Notes under the pieces: model-generated
The model's database searches: none
Seen by the model: the letters and a program-made list of their open reading frames with translations, nothing else
What the model was told of the DNA's origin: nothing
Assembly: GCF_000166295.1 (NCBI RefSeq)
Contig: NC_017506.1
Location: 1,736,001-1,800,000 of the forward strand
Source of the DNA: Marinobacter adhaerens HP15
Lineage (GTDB): Bacteria; Pseudomonadota; Gammaproteobacteria; Pseudomonadales; Oleiphilaceae
Reading direction: 5' to 3'
DNA: 64,000 nucleotides
Translations under genes and position numbers: made by a program
In this document: positions 54,008 through 62,364 of the stretch, one piece after another
How positions within the stretch are numbered: position 1 is the stretch's first letter
How the letters are laid out: each line of letters starts with the position of its first letter

Positions 54008-57000
54008 ATGGCTCTCTTGAGAACTGAGATCGAAAAGGCACTCGAAGAGCTCATCTCCCAAGAAGAAGGAATGCGTTTTCAAGGGCTCGCGGTTGTTATT
54101 GGCAAGTTGCGCTGGCCCGAACTCGTTGCCCGTCAGCGCAAGAAAGATTTGGGACTTGATGCCTACGCGCGCGCAAGCCTGACTCAGGAAAATGTTGGCA
54201 AGGGCCTCGCCGCGTCAATCACCCCAACCCTTACAAAAATTTCCCACGATGTAGTGACCGCCAAAGAGAACTTTCCTGATCTGAGAAAGCTCATCTTCGT
54301 GACACCCGCCAAAGTTGGGAACGCCGACCGCAAAAAATGGGAAGATAAGATAGAGCAAGATCACGGTATCGAACTGCATGTCATCGAGCGCGAGGAAATT
54401 ATCACTCTTATGCAGATGCCAGAGAGTGCCTCGCTATTAGCAAGCTTTCTCTATCTTAAGCACGATATCGAGCCTCCTGCTGAAAGTGTCGTTGCCAAGG
54501 CCAAGCGAGCCGCTGAAGTAGTCGTGCAAAATTGGTTTTCAAAGACAAAGAACCAGCCCCTCATTGATCTACTGGCGGTCCGTTTAGATCACGATGGAGC
54601 AGAATCTGACGATTTGCTGTCACTAGAACAAATCGACCAAGCGTTGTCCCAAAGCCGACGCATTGTTCTCGAAGGACCTGCCGGCCGAGGCAAAACTACA
54701 ACATTAATACAGCTGGGGTTAAAGTCTCGATTTGCTGGAATCCCCTTGATGATCGAGCTTCCGGCCTGGGCATCTTCAGGCCGGGAAATTCTTGAATATG
54801 TTGCCGGCATGCCTGCGTTTCAGGCTGAAGGTCTCACCTCTGCCGACTTGGCGCAATTACAGACGGTGGAACCCTTCTTGTTCCTGCTGAACGGGTGGAA
54901 CGAGATCGCGGAGTCAAACTCTGTACGAGCAGTAGAAGCACTTAAGTTGCTCGAACGAGATTTCCCGAGCTCTGGGATCATAGTCGCAACAAGAAAACAT
55001 CACTTCACACCCCCTTTGCCAGGCGCGACGCAGTTGAGATTGCTGCGCCTCCGACATTCCGAGAGAACCAGTTACCTAGAGGCCCGACTTGGGGGAAAAG
55101 GTAGAGCCCTTCGTATCCGTATCGATTCTGAACCTGCTCTGGATGATCTAACCCTTACGCCTTTCGTGCTCTCTGAAGTAGCTTCACTCTTTGAAGCAGG
55201 CGCGGATATTCCGTCCACGAAAATCGGCATTCTTTCTGAAGTTCTTCGACTGCAAGAACAACGAGACGAGCATAGGAATGCTTTACTCACTGCACCTATT
55301 TTTGGACGTCAAACGGATTTCCTAAAGACTTTAGCAACGGAGATGACTCGCCGAGGAACGGTGTATCTGGGTGAAGCCGAGGCCCGCTCTTTTACCGCCG
55401 ACATAACCAATGAGCTTGTGGCCTGCGGGCAGCTTTCCCCCGCTGGGTCGCCCGAGGTACTCTCGCTGCTGACGGCTCACCACGTACTCGAACGAATTGA
55501 CTATCCAAAGATAGCGTTTCAGTTTGAGCATCAACAGGTTCAAGAATACTATGCTGCGCTGGATCTTTTTGAACGCCTACTCGATATTGGGGAGGGGGAT
55601 CAAGAAGCGATTGAGCGTTTCAAGGAGCAATACGTCAACGATCCAGTGTGGGGCGAACCGGTTCGAATGATCGCCGAAATGTGTGCGGAGTCTACTGAGG
55701 ACGAAGCTTTACATGACAGAGCCGTCAGCGCCGGCGTGAAGCTTGTGGGAATGACGTTGTCCGTCGATATCGTATTCGCCGGTGAGCTTGCTAGACTTTG
55801 TGGCAAGCTTATATGGAAGAAGGTCCGTGATTCGGTTGGAGAGAGACTTCGAAACGTTTACACAGTTCAAGAGGGGGCTTTTCGACAACTCGCCCTAGCG
55901 GCTATGCTTGGCACCGGCTCCGACGACTTCAAAGATATAATTATTCCAGTTCTTTCAGGATCAGACCAACAGTCTCGCCTCAAGACCTACAGGCTCTTCC
56001 CATCTATTGAAACCTCATCTCTTGGACCGAACTGGCGCGATGAAGTGCGAGGCTGGAGTGAGGAGGCTAGATCTGATTTTGTTGCCGAATTGCTTCACCA
56101 TCGCTTAAAAGTTGAGATTGCTAACTTTGCTGCTGAAGATGAGAGTAAGGTTGTGAAGAGTGCAGCGATATCTGGTCTTCTATGGACAGGATCGGAGGAG
56201 GTTCTGGCTCGAGTTCTCGAGTCCTTGGATCCGGAAACCTTCGAGGAGCTTGCATGCCAACATACCAACGAATTTCCAAAGGATCTCAGGCCCAAGCAAA
56301 TCATTGCGATCCGCCATCGTCTAGATGCGACCCAAGACCCTTCTAGTCGCCTTAGAATGGGTTTGGAGTTGATAGAATTAGGAGAACGACGGTTAGCGGA
56401 AATCATCAAAGATGCGATGACCGCACTCTCTGGTAGTGAACTGAGCAAAATTGGTTCGCCGACCGTTAAGCACGCTCTCGAGTATATTGGAAGAACCGAT
56501 CCAGAGTGGGAAAGCGATTGGGTTGCTATCAGGATTGCCGAAGGCTCTCTTTGGGACCCCAAATACTGGCTGCCTTTTGTTACATGTGTTTCCGATGATT
56601 TAACCGACAAGCTCCTGACTCGCCTTGAAACCGAGGATCTGCGGAAAGAGCGCATTGACGGCCTCATTTTTGCGGTCTCGAAGCTATCAAACGAAAATAT
56701 ATCTGCCCGTGTCTTTAGCAAATTGCGTGAGCTTCAAGGGAGAGTAGACGAAGATCACGACAAAAAGCATGAATTTGAGTCCCAGATAATTTGGCAGCTA
56801 GAAGCTTTGTTTCGTAGTTTTCCCGGAGACGTCGCTGCGGCAGGAATTCTCTCCTCTGCATCCTGTCGGGATCCTCTTGACATCAAAGTTACCACTCAAG
56901 TTTTAACCAGAATAGCTTCGGATATGGAGCCTCTGAAAATCTGTAATGATGATCTAAGAGTGCAGCTCCGTTATTACCTGAGAAGTACCATAGATATCGT

Positions 57001-58552
57001 ACTGGAGCAGGACGATTTTAACGGCAAGGAAAAGGCCGACATGGCTTCTTCGATTGCACGAATCGGGGAACCCGGAGACATTGAGCTCCTGGTGAGGCTC
57101 ATCTACGCCGATATAGAAAGAATTCGCCAAGGAAAGGCTGCACGAGCTTCCGGAGATTCTGGTCCTCGCGTTAATGGTTCATATATGAGCTATTCTCGGT
57201 GGCATATTGCCTCTGCGAGATTACTCGACTCTTGCGGAGCCAACGAGGTCCTCATTGACTTGCTCTCAGAGCCGGAGTATCGCTCCGACGCGGCGGCTGC
57301 AATGGCAGTCGATTTTTTGCCCAAGTCGAGTCAGTTTTTCTCTCGTCCCTTTCGATCGGACATAATGTGGGCTGCGCGCGAAGGGCGCTCTACGTCGCCG
57401 GCCGACGACCAGTGGCGCACGCGGTTTGCATCCGCAATTAATTCCGAAATCGAGCGCCTACGAGAACGAGCCCCTGAGGGGAAATCCTTCCCAATCCTGG
57501 CACAGCTTGCAAATGCGCTTGCTGCCGTAGATGGCCACGGTTCCGCGGCAACAGTGTTAGAAATAATTGGAAAGCCTGACGAGTGGAACCAATTCATTTG
57601 TCTCGACGCCGCTGAACGATTACTTATCGCTGGAGTCCTGCTGCCGGTGAATACTCTATTTTCACAGGTGAATCCCATCCTTGAGAGAACTAGACACTGG
57701 CTCCAAAAATCGGAGAGGGATTTACTACGACGAGCCCTGGTGCTCTGTCCATTCGTAGATGACCCAAAGCTTGGAATCGCCAAGATGCGGGAGGTGCTTA
57801 GCAAACGCCAATTCCGAGGATACGAGCTGAGGGAACTTATAATGGCTCTTGGGGAGAGTCGATCGGAGGCGGCCTCGGAGCTCTTATACGATCTAGCAAC
57901 TGATCCACAGATCTTTCGGGAATGCGATGATTACCTCATCGATGCCCTCTCAAAACTCAACAAGCCGCTAGCGCGTGAACTGCTCCTCGGTCTTGTCGAT
58001 CCGGAGATTCCTGACCTCTTATTAACACGCCGCCCTCAGCGTGAGGACGTACTGGTGGGGCGCCTTGCCGAACTGGCTCAGGATGATGCCGAAGTGGGCG
58101 AACGGCTACGGAAGTTGTGCGAGTCAGATATTCCGATACTGATTAGAGATATCCTTTCGAAAGTAATGAACTTGATTGGGACGCCAGAAGCCTTTAGCGC
58201 CAGCCTAAGCCTGATTGATGACACCAGGCAAATAGCTATTCCACAAGGTATTTGGAGTCTGCTCAATAACGCGTTTATTAATCGACGCCCCCACGCACAG
58301 AATTCCAGTATCTTTGAGCTAAGTCCAAGCTCGTCAAATCAATTGCGTACTGAGCTATTTCGAATGGCGATTAGGGATGAAAAACGATGGAAGTCTGCCT
58401 TAAGGCTTCTTGTTGAAATCGAGGAATGGCGCTTGGAGCAGGGGAGGCCGACAATTGAACCTCGTCATCCCGATCTTACATCTGGGCAACCATGGCCGCC
58501 ATGGGAGGCTTTCGGCCATCCTAATCAGAAAACGCTCGACGGTCACTTATGA
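54008..58552 (+). CDS. NACHT-type STAND NTPase with nuclease-like N-terminus, candidate defence protein
   Basis: A 1514-residue protein starting at ATG 54008 (RBS GGGAG). Residues about 1-150 look like a PD-(D/E)xK-type nuclease or Mrr-like domain (GMRFQGLAVVIGKLRWPELV, RKKDLGLDAYARA with D47 and D51, TKISHDVVTAKENF), although a clear catalytic lysine pattern is missing. Residues about 210-480 form a NACHT-like NTPase: Walker A GPAGRGKT (223-230), Walker B FLFLLNGWNE (290-299), sensor IIVATRK. About 600-1500 is a helical HEAT/TPR-like solenoid. This nuclease-NTPase-repeat order is that of NLR-like/Avs phage sensors. No partner gene is adjacent; a recombinase lies upstream. Confidence 0.75.
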   Translation: MALLRTEIEKALEELISQEEGMRFQGLAVVIGKLRWPELVARQRKKDLGLDAYARASLTQENVGKGLAASITPTLTKISHDVVTAKENFPDLRKLIFVTPAKVGNADRKKWEDKIEQDHGIELHVIEREEIITLMQMPESASLLASFLYLKHDIEPPAESVVAKAKRAAEVVVQNWFSKTKNQPLIDLLAVRLDHDGAESDDLLSLEQIDQALSQSRRIVLEGPAGRGKTTTLIQLGLKSRFAGIPLMIELPAWASSGREILEYVAGMPAFQAEGLTSADLAQLQTVEPFLFLLNGWNEIAESNSVRAVEALKLLERDFPSSGIIVATRKHHFTPPLPGATQLRLLRLRHSERTSYLEARLGGKGRALRIRIDSEPALDDLTLTPFVLSEVASLFEAGADIPSTKIGILSEVLRLQEQRDEHRNALLTAPIFGRQTDFLKTLATEMTRRGTVYLGEAEARSFTADITNELVACGQLSPAGSPEVLSLLTAHHVLERIDYPKIAFQFEHQQVQEYYAALDLFERLLDIGEGDQEAIERFKEQYVNDPVWGEPVRMIAEMCAESTEDEALHDRAVSAGVKLVGMTLSVDIVFAGELARLCGKLIWKKVRDSVGERLRNVYTVQEGAFRQLALAAMLGTGSDDFKDIIIPVLSGSDQQSRLKTYRLFPSIETSSLGPNWRDEVRGWSEEARSDFVAELLHHRLKVEIANFAAEDESKVVKSAAISGLLWTGSEEVLARVLESLDPETFEELACQHTNEFPKDLRPKQIIAIRHRLDATQDPSSRLRMGLELIELGERRLAEIIKDAMTALSGSELSKIGSPTVKHALEYIGRTDPEWESDWVAIRIAEGSLWDPKYWLPFVTCVSDDLTDKLLTRLETEDLRKERIDGLIFAVSKLSNENISARVFSKLRELQGRVDEDHDKKHEFESQIIWQLEALFRSFPGDVAAAGILSSASCRDPLDIKVTTQVLTRIASDMEPLKICNDDLRVQLRYYLRSTIDIVLEQDDFNGKEKADMASSIARIGEPGDIELLVRLIYADIERIRQGKAARASGDSGPRVNGSYMSYSRWHIASARLLDSCGANEVLIDLLSEPEYRSDAAAAMAVDFLPKSSQFFSRPFRSDIMWAAREGRSTSPADDQWRTRFASAINSEIERLRERAPEGKSFPILAQLANALAAVDGHGSAATVLEIIGKPDEWNQFICLDAAERLLIAGVLLPVNTLFSQVNPILERTRHWLQKSERDLLRRALVLCPFVDDPKLGIAKMREVLSKRQFRGYELRELIMALGESRSEAASELLYDLATDPQIFRECDDYLIDALSKLNKPLARELLLGLVDPEIPDLLLTRRPQREDVLVGRLAELAQDDAEVGERLRKLCESDIPILIRDILSKVMNLIGTPEAFSASLSLIDDTRQIAIPQGIWSLLNNAFINRRPHAQNSSIFELSPSSSNQLRTELFRMAIRDEKRWKSALRLLVEIEEWRLEQGRPTIEPRHPDLTSGQPWPPWEAFGHPNQKTLDGHL

Positions 58553-58578
58553 TCAAGTCGTTTAAAGGATGTGCTTAA

Positions 58579-58673
58579 CGGCTGCCAACGCAGAAGAACA
58601 GCATCATCGATGAGCTATTGCCGCTCGATTGGAATTCGGCCGCTTCTGACAAGTTATAATTTCGGACGCTTAC
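58579..58673 (+). mobile_element. IS66-family transposase remnant, C-terminal end with inverted repeat
   Basis: One frame reads RLPTQKNSIIDELLPLDWNS then stops at 58657, the hallmark C-terminus of IS66 TnpC (RLPTxxxxxIDELLPxxW). The end CGGACGCTTAC (58663-58673), read inversely GTAAGCGTCCG, matches an IS66-type terminal repeat. The element ends 5 bp before the next gene's ATG. Nothing upstream of the tail is preserved. Confidence 0.65.
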
Positions 58674-58677
58674 GCAT

Positions 58678-59841
58678 ATGGAAGGTATAGAAGTAATAAT
58701 CAACATTTTTGCGCAGATGATTAGTGCTTTTTGGGCAGATCATCTCCCGGTCATCGGGAGTTTTGCTCGTGACATTGCTGTAGCCGTCTCGGCAGTCTGG
58801 GCTGTGTGGGCTGGACAAAAGGGGTTGCGTAAATATCTTTATGACGAGGACCTCAAAGAGCGGGCAAAGAGAGTTCGTTCCGCAAATGAAGTGGCTCATC
58901 ACGAAGCTCGTAAGGTATTGGAAGATATTGAATCTACTGATACCAACACCCGGCCTGTTACGGAAGATGACCTCGATGCATACCGGAACTGGGCAGAAAA
59001 ACTTAATAGGGCTACTCGCGGCAGCAGCTCATCTGTCCAGACATACGCATTCTTTTTGCGTCAGTTTTTGTCAGTGGTTAAGCCTAATTATAAGTCTCAG
59101 TATGGTGCTAGCGAATCCATTGTGACTCTTGATCTTCTCAACCTGGTTTACGCAATCGCACATATGATCGCCCATGAGGCAGCACATATAGTCGATGTGC
59201 CAGATTATCCAGAACTAAAAAAGAATTTGTCGAAGGGGAAAGGTGCCTATCGTGTTGTGCCTAAACATACCTCCGTGCGATTTCCTGGGGGGCGGTACGG
59301 GCTTGATTTAAATCCTCAATCCGAACCTGCACACGAGTTTTATTCAGCGGTCGTAGCGGTAACTTCGAGTAGAGTACTTCGAAAAGAATGCCTGAGGATT
59401 ATTCGATCAAACTTACCAGTCGTACAAAAATTGTTTCGGTATGGGATTTATTTCCCGCCTCGGTTAGACGTGGATCGGACCCTTGGACCTAATTCACTGC
59501 CTATCCTCTTCTCAGGCCAATTGTATTTAATCGGCCTCAAGCGAGACTTTGTGGCGGCTGAAAAACAAAGTGGGTATGTATGGAAGGCGTGGTATGCGGA
59601 GTTAGGCGGAGGAATCAAGTTCACAAATACGTCAGAGTGGTTGAGCCATATAGGGAAAAACTACTTTGATCTTGTCAATGATTCGCAGGAGTTCAATAAA
59701 AACTTTCAGAAGGCAACTGTCTATGCGGGTGAGATTATCGAGGTTCCTGTACCGGAATCAGAAGTAAAGAAACTCTCGTTGCTCCGGAAGTGGGCGCTCA
59801 AGAAGTGGTTGGGTAAACTTGGTGTGCCTACTAAAGGCTAG
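58678..59841 (+). CDS. Membrane-anchored protein with HExxH motif, unknown function
   Basis: A 387-residue protein. Residues about 20-46 (LPVIGSFARDIAVAVSAVWA) form an N-terminal membrane helix followed by a charged helix (LRKYLYDEDLKERAKRV). In the middle AHMIAHEAAHIVDV carries HEAAH (166-170), an HExxH zinc-peptidase-type motif, with E/H residues downstream (EPAHEFYSAVV). No family recognised. The ATG lies 5 bp after an IS66 end, without an evident RBS, so the true N-terminus or its promoter may have been altered by the insertion. Codon usage is AT-rich, like the STAND gene. Confidence 0.6.
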   Translation: MEGIEVIINIFAQMISAFWADHLPVIGSFARDIAVAVSAVWAVWAGQKGLRKYLYDEDLKERAKRVRSANEVAHHEARKVLEDIESTDTNTRPVTEDDLDAYRNWAEKLNRATRGSSSSVQTYAFFLRQFLSVVKPNYKSQYGASESIVTLDLLNLVYAIAHMIAHEAAHIVDVPDYPELKKNLSKGKGAYRVVPKHTSVRFPGGRYGLDLNPQSEPAHEFYSAVVAVTSSRVLRKECLRIIRSNLPVVQKLFRYGIYFPPRLDVDRTLGPNSLPILFSGQLYLIGLKRDFVAAEKQSGYVWKAWYAELGGGIKFTNTSEWLSHIGKNYFDLVNDSQEFNKNFQKATVYAGEIIEVPVPESEVKKLSLLRKWALKKWLGKLGVPTKG

Positions 59842-59961
59842 CTTAGGTGAGGCCTGATTACCGTCATGGGCTTGGCATACTGCGGAGCATGACGAAGCGT
59901 CTCGATATCAACCAACTCTTCGACAATTCGTCGCGAGCTCCGGCGAGGCCGGAGGGTACGA

Positions 59962-60057
59962 GAGTTGATGCGCAGCAACGCGATTATTAAGAAGCTGACC
60001 CATGAAGTGACCATTCTCAAACCCCGGAAGGTGCAGTCAAAGTATTACCCAAACTGA
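59962..60057 (+). pseudogene. IS66-type TnpC N-terminal remnant
   Basis: ELMRSNAIIKKLTHEVTILK resembles the leucine-zipper-like N-terminal segment of IS66 TnpC (xxLRDAxIxKLxxELxxLK). It stops at 60055-60057. Together with the C-terminal remnant at 58579 it suggests that the membrane-protein gene lies between pieces of two IS66-type copies. Confidence 0.4.
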
Positions 60058-60410
60058 CATAGTTCTGGCCAGACCTGACGCTATTACACAATCGAAATTA
60101 ACCGCCGGAATCCTACGTATTGAACGCCCAAAAGGCACTATCCTATGAAAATCTCGAAAACGTTCAGAATCATAGAGATAGAGTCATGGACGACGGATTT
60201 AGGACTTCTTGTGAAAATTTAGTACTTTCTGTGGCTATTCTTTAGCACTTTCTGTGGTCGTCCACAAACGGGCAAAACAGCATCCAATCCCCAGTATCCA
60301 ACTGCGCATAATGTATATTATGTTAAATAGGGTGTAGGGGTACAAAGTTAGAAACTTATAAAAATGCTCGCCCTCCAATCCGCAACTCGCCTGTCCGGCT
60401 CTCGGGTCTT
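60058..60410. other. Noncoding right edge of the accessory island
   Basis: No gene is visible. AT-rich, holds the tandem repeats at 60198-60257 and a short inverted-type string TGTATATTATGTTAAATA near 60310. Marks the boundary to conserved genes. Confidence 0.5.
60198..60257 (+). repeat. Three short tandem repeats
   Basis: TTTAGTACTTTCTGTGG (60218-60234) and TTTAGCACTTTCTGTGG (60241-60257) differ at one base with a 23-bp step; TTTAGGACTTCTTGTG (60198-60213) is a degenerate third copy. Iteron-like or transposon-end-like. Confidence 0.6.
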
Positions 60411-60446
60411 CAATAAAACTGGGCTGGGATGAGCAATCCCAGCCCC
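60411..60446 (-). terminator. Terminator of the minus-strand operon
   Basis: GGGCTGGGAT and ATCCCAGCCC (10-bp perfect stem, 5-base loop); on the minus strand it is followed by AGTTTTATT. Confidence 0.85.
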
Positions 60447-60451
60447 CGCGT

Positions 60452-61081
60452 TCAGGAATCGCTATCGGTTTCCTCTACCACATTCTCGGCATGCCTCTTT
60501 GCCAGCTCTTCGAGCGTTATATATTCACACTCTTTTTCGGCCATAAACGAGTCTGCGGAATCGATAAGAATATTGTCGTCGCGCATGAATCGGCGACCCA
60601 GCAGAGCCGGATAGGAAAACTTGCCGCGGTCTGTCAGTGAAAACTGCGTGGTATGGGTGGTTCCGGCAATGCAGAAGTCCATCATGACCACATATCGCTT
60701 CTGGGATGGCGCGCCTTTTCGTTTGATCAGGACAGTTCGCTCAACCGGCCGTTCGAACTCCAGAATGACGTCGTCATGGTCCAGTTCGCCCTCGGTCGGC
60801 TGGTCTTCGTGGTCACCCAGTGGAATCTGGAAACTGACCCACTCCTCGCCGTCGCGCTCAAAGCCCTCGATGTTGACCGCGTGCAGAGACGACGTTTTGG
60901 CGCCTGTATCGAGTCGCGCCTTCAGCCTCAGGTTGGTATCTTTCATGACTACCCATTCAACATAGCCAAGGGTTTCCGGCGGTCGCTGCTGGTTATTGTT
61001 GGCGTCGGCCTCCGCAGAAACCGCCATCGCTGATGGAAAAACCAATGTCACAGCCAACAACGCCCTAATAACAAGCCTCAT
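60452..61081 (-). CDS. Exported retropepsin-like ATP-dependent zinc protease family protein
   Basis: A 209-residue protein with signal peptide (VIRALLAVTLVFPSAMAVSA) and a retropepsin-like fold (PF05618 type): RLKARLDTGAKTSSLHA with the DTG catalytic motif, VEFERPVERTVLIKRKGA-like strand, FSYPALLGRRFMRDDNILID. Homologues are linked to RimK in some species (RimB), but rimK is not in the window. Its ATG overlaps the stop of the ACP phosphodiesterase gene by 4 bp. Confidence 0.82.
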   Translation of the reverse strand: MRLVIRALLAVTLVFPSAMAVSAEADANNNQQRPPETLGYVEWVVMKDTNLRLKARLDTGAKTSSLHAVNIEGFERDGEEWVSFQIPLGDHEDQPTEGELDHDDVILEFERPVERTVLIKRKGAPSQKRYVVMMDFCIAGTTHTTQFSLTDRGKFSYPALLGRRFMRDDNILIDSADSFMAEKECEYITLEELAKRHAENVVEETDSDS

Positions 61082-61653
61082 TCAATACCTCCTGCAAATA
61101 CCTGTAAATCCGGGAAAAATGATAAAAAATTGTGCTCCAGTTCTTCCTGGTTTGCGCGGATTTCCGTGATTATGCCGGCGAAATCATTTCTGAACCGTAT
61201 GCGCCCTGCAACGCGGTCCAGTGCCTTCCCGATGTTTTCAAGGTCCTGGTAGGCCCCGAACCAGTCGTTCCACACCATCATTCGGGTAACTCTGGCCATT
61301 TTCTCCGGCATGAGATGTTCTTTCTGCTGCAACTCGTTGTATATGCAGCGAATAAATGCCTCTTGCTCAATTTCACTGAACCGGTCCCAGTGTTTGAGAA
61401 GAAAATGGTCATAGAGAATATCGAGCGCAACGCCGGCAAATCGACGACGTTGGCGGGAGAACACCTGTTTGCTGGCAAGTACGTCGGGGTGCTGGTCGGT
61501 GAAGCTGTCGACCGCCCGATGATGGCGGACGCCCTGCTTCACCGGGTCCGGCAGCGTCGAGAGATCGACGCCCCGGGTAAAGTCACCGAGGATGCTCCCC
61601 ACCCGAGCTTCAGGTGAGTCCGGCGCGAGAAATACATGAGCCAGATGGTTCAA
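61078..61653 (-). CDS. acpH: ACP phosphodiesterase
   Basis: A 191-residue AcpH-like protein: NHLAHVFLAPDSPEARVGSI, LGDFTRGV, HHRAVDSFTDQHPDV, RRRFAGVALDILYDHFLLKHW. It removes 4'-phosphopantetheine from acyl carrier protein; the Asp and His residues in the HHRxxDxxTD and YDHxL segments match the catalytic metal ligands. The start is a TTG with GGGGAG upstream. Coupled to the following gene. Confidence 0.9.
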   Translation of the reverse strand: MNHLAHVFLAPDSPEARVGSILGDFTRGVDLSTLPDPVKQGVRHHRAVDSFTDQHPDVLASKQVFSRQRRRFAGVALDILYDHFLLKHWDRFSEIEQEAFIRCIYNELQQKEHLMPEKMARVTRMMVWNDWFGAYQDLENIGKALDRVAGRIRFRNDFAGIITEIRANQEELEHNFLSFFPDLQVFAGGIE

Positions 61654-61676
61654 ACAGTCTCCCCGGTGGCCTGGTT

Positions 61677-62219
61677 TCAGAAGTTGAATTGAATACCGAC
61701 GCCCAGACCATCGACTTCGGCATTACTGTCTTCATAATAACGCATGTATTCAAGGTTGCCGGACAGGTTCGGCGCAAATTCCATATTCATGCCGATGCCG
61801 TAGGAAACGTCCGTTTCATCCTCGGTGGCAGTGCCCAGAAACGAAGAAGCTTCGATTTCGACCCGGGTGAAACCGAGGATAGCGTACGGCGTAATGGGTG
61901 ATTCGTTGGCCAGATTGAACGTGGCGTAGCCGCCGAAGAAGTTATCCAGTGAATAATCGACTCCGCCGATGCGGTCGTCATCTACGCCAAAACCGCCCCG
62001 CGCTTCGATGCCCAGATACGGCGTCGCCATCACGCCAACTTTGGCAGACAGCGTGCCTACGTCGGCATCCGCGTTACCGCTCTCAAGGTTCATGAAAGTG
62101 TAGTTCAGGCCTGTGTAGAGCCCGCCAACGCCAGACTTGTACATATCCTGGGCGGATGCGGCTCCTGCAGCAGCCATACCGGTGGCAAAGATAACGGCAA
62201 TTGAACGTACGTGTTTCAT
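61677..62219 (-). CDS. Outer-membrane beta-barrel protein
   Basis: A 180-residue OmpA/porin-family-like small barrel: signal peptide (AVIFATGMAAAGAASA), alternating aromatic strands (GGLYTGLNYTFMNLE, PYLGIEARGGFG, PYAILGFTRVEIEAS) and a C-terminal FxF strand (GVGIQFNF) recognised by the BAM complex. RBS AAGGAGA. Confidence 0.85.
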   Translation of the reverse strand: MKHVRSIAVIFATGMAAAGAASAQDMYKSGVGGLYTGLNYTFMNLESGNADADVGTLSAKVGVMATPYLGIEARGGFGVDDDRIGGVDYSLDNFFGGYATFNLANESPITPYAILGFTRVEIEASSFLGTATEDETDVSYGIGMNMEFAPNLSGNLEYMRYYEDSNAEVDGLGVGIQFNF

Positions 62220-62364
62220 TTTTTATCTCCTTAACCGAATTGTTCGGTGTACATCGCTGAACTTGCACCAGACTGACGCGTTTTGCCATCAGAAAGATCC
62301 GCATTTACGCGTTATTTACACCGATTTAATTCGCCGGTAATTTCAGCATCCGCGCGGTGTTACC

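Noticed and set aside
58678..59841. Reading the HEAAH protein as a proven metalloprotease
   Set aside because: A five-residue motif can occur by chance; the third zinc ligand and family are unidentified, so it is reported only as a motif.
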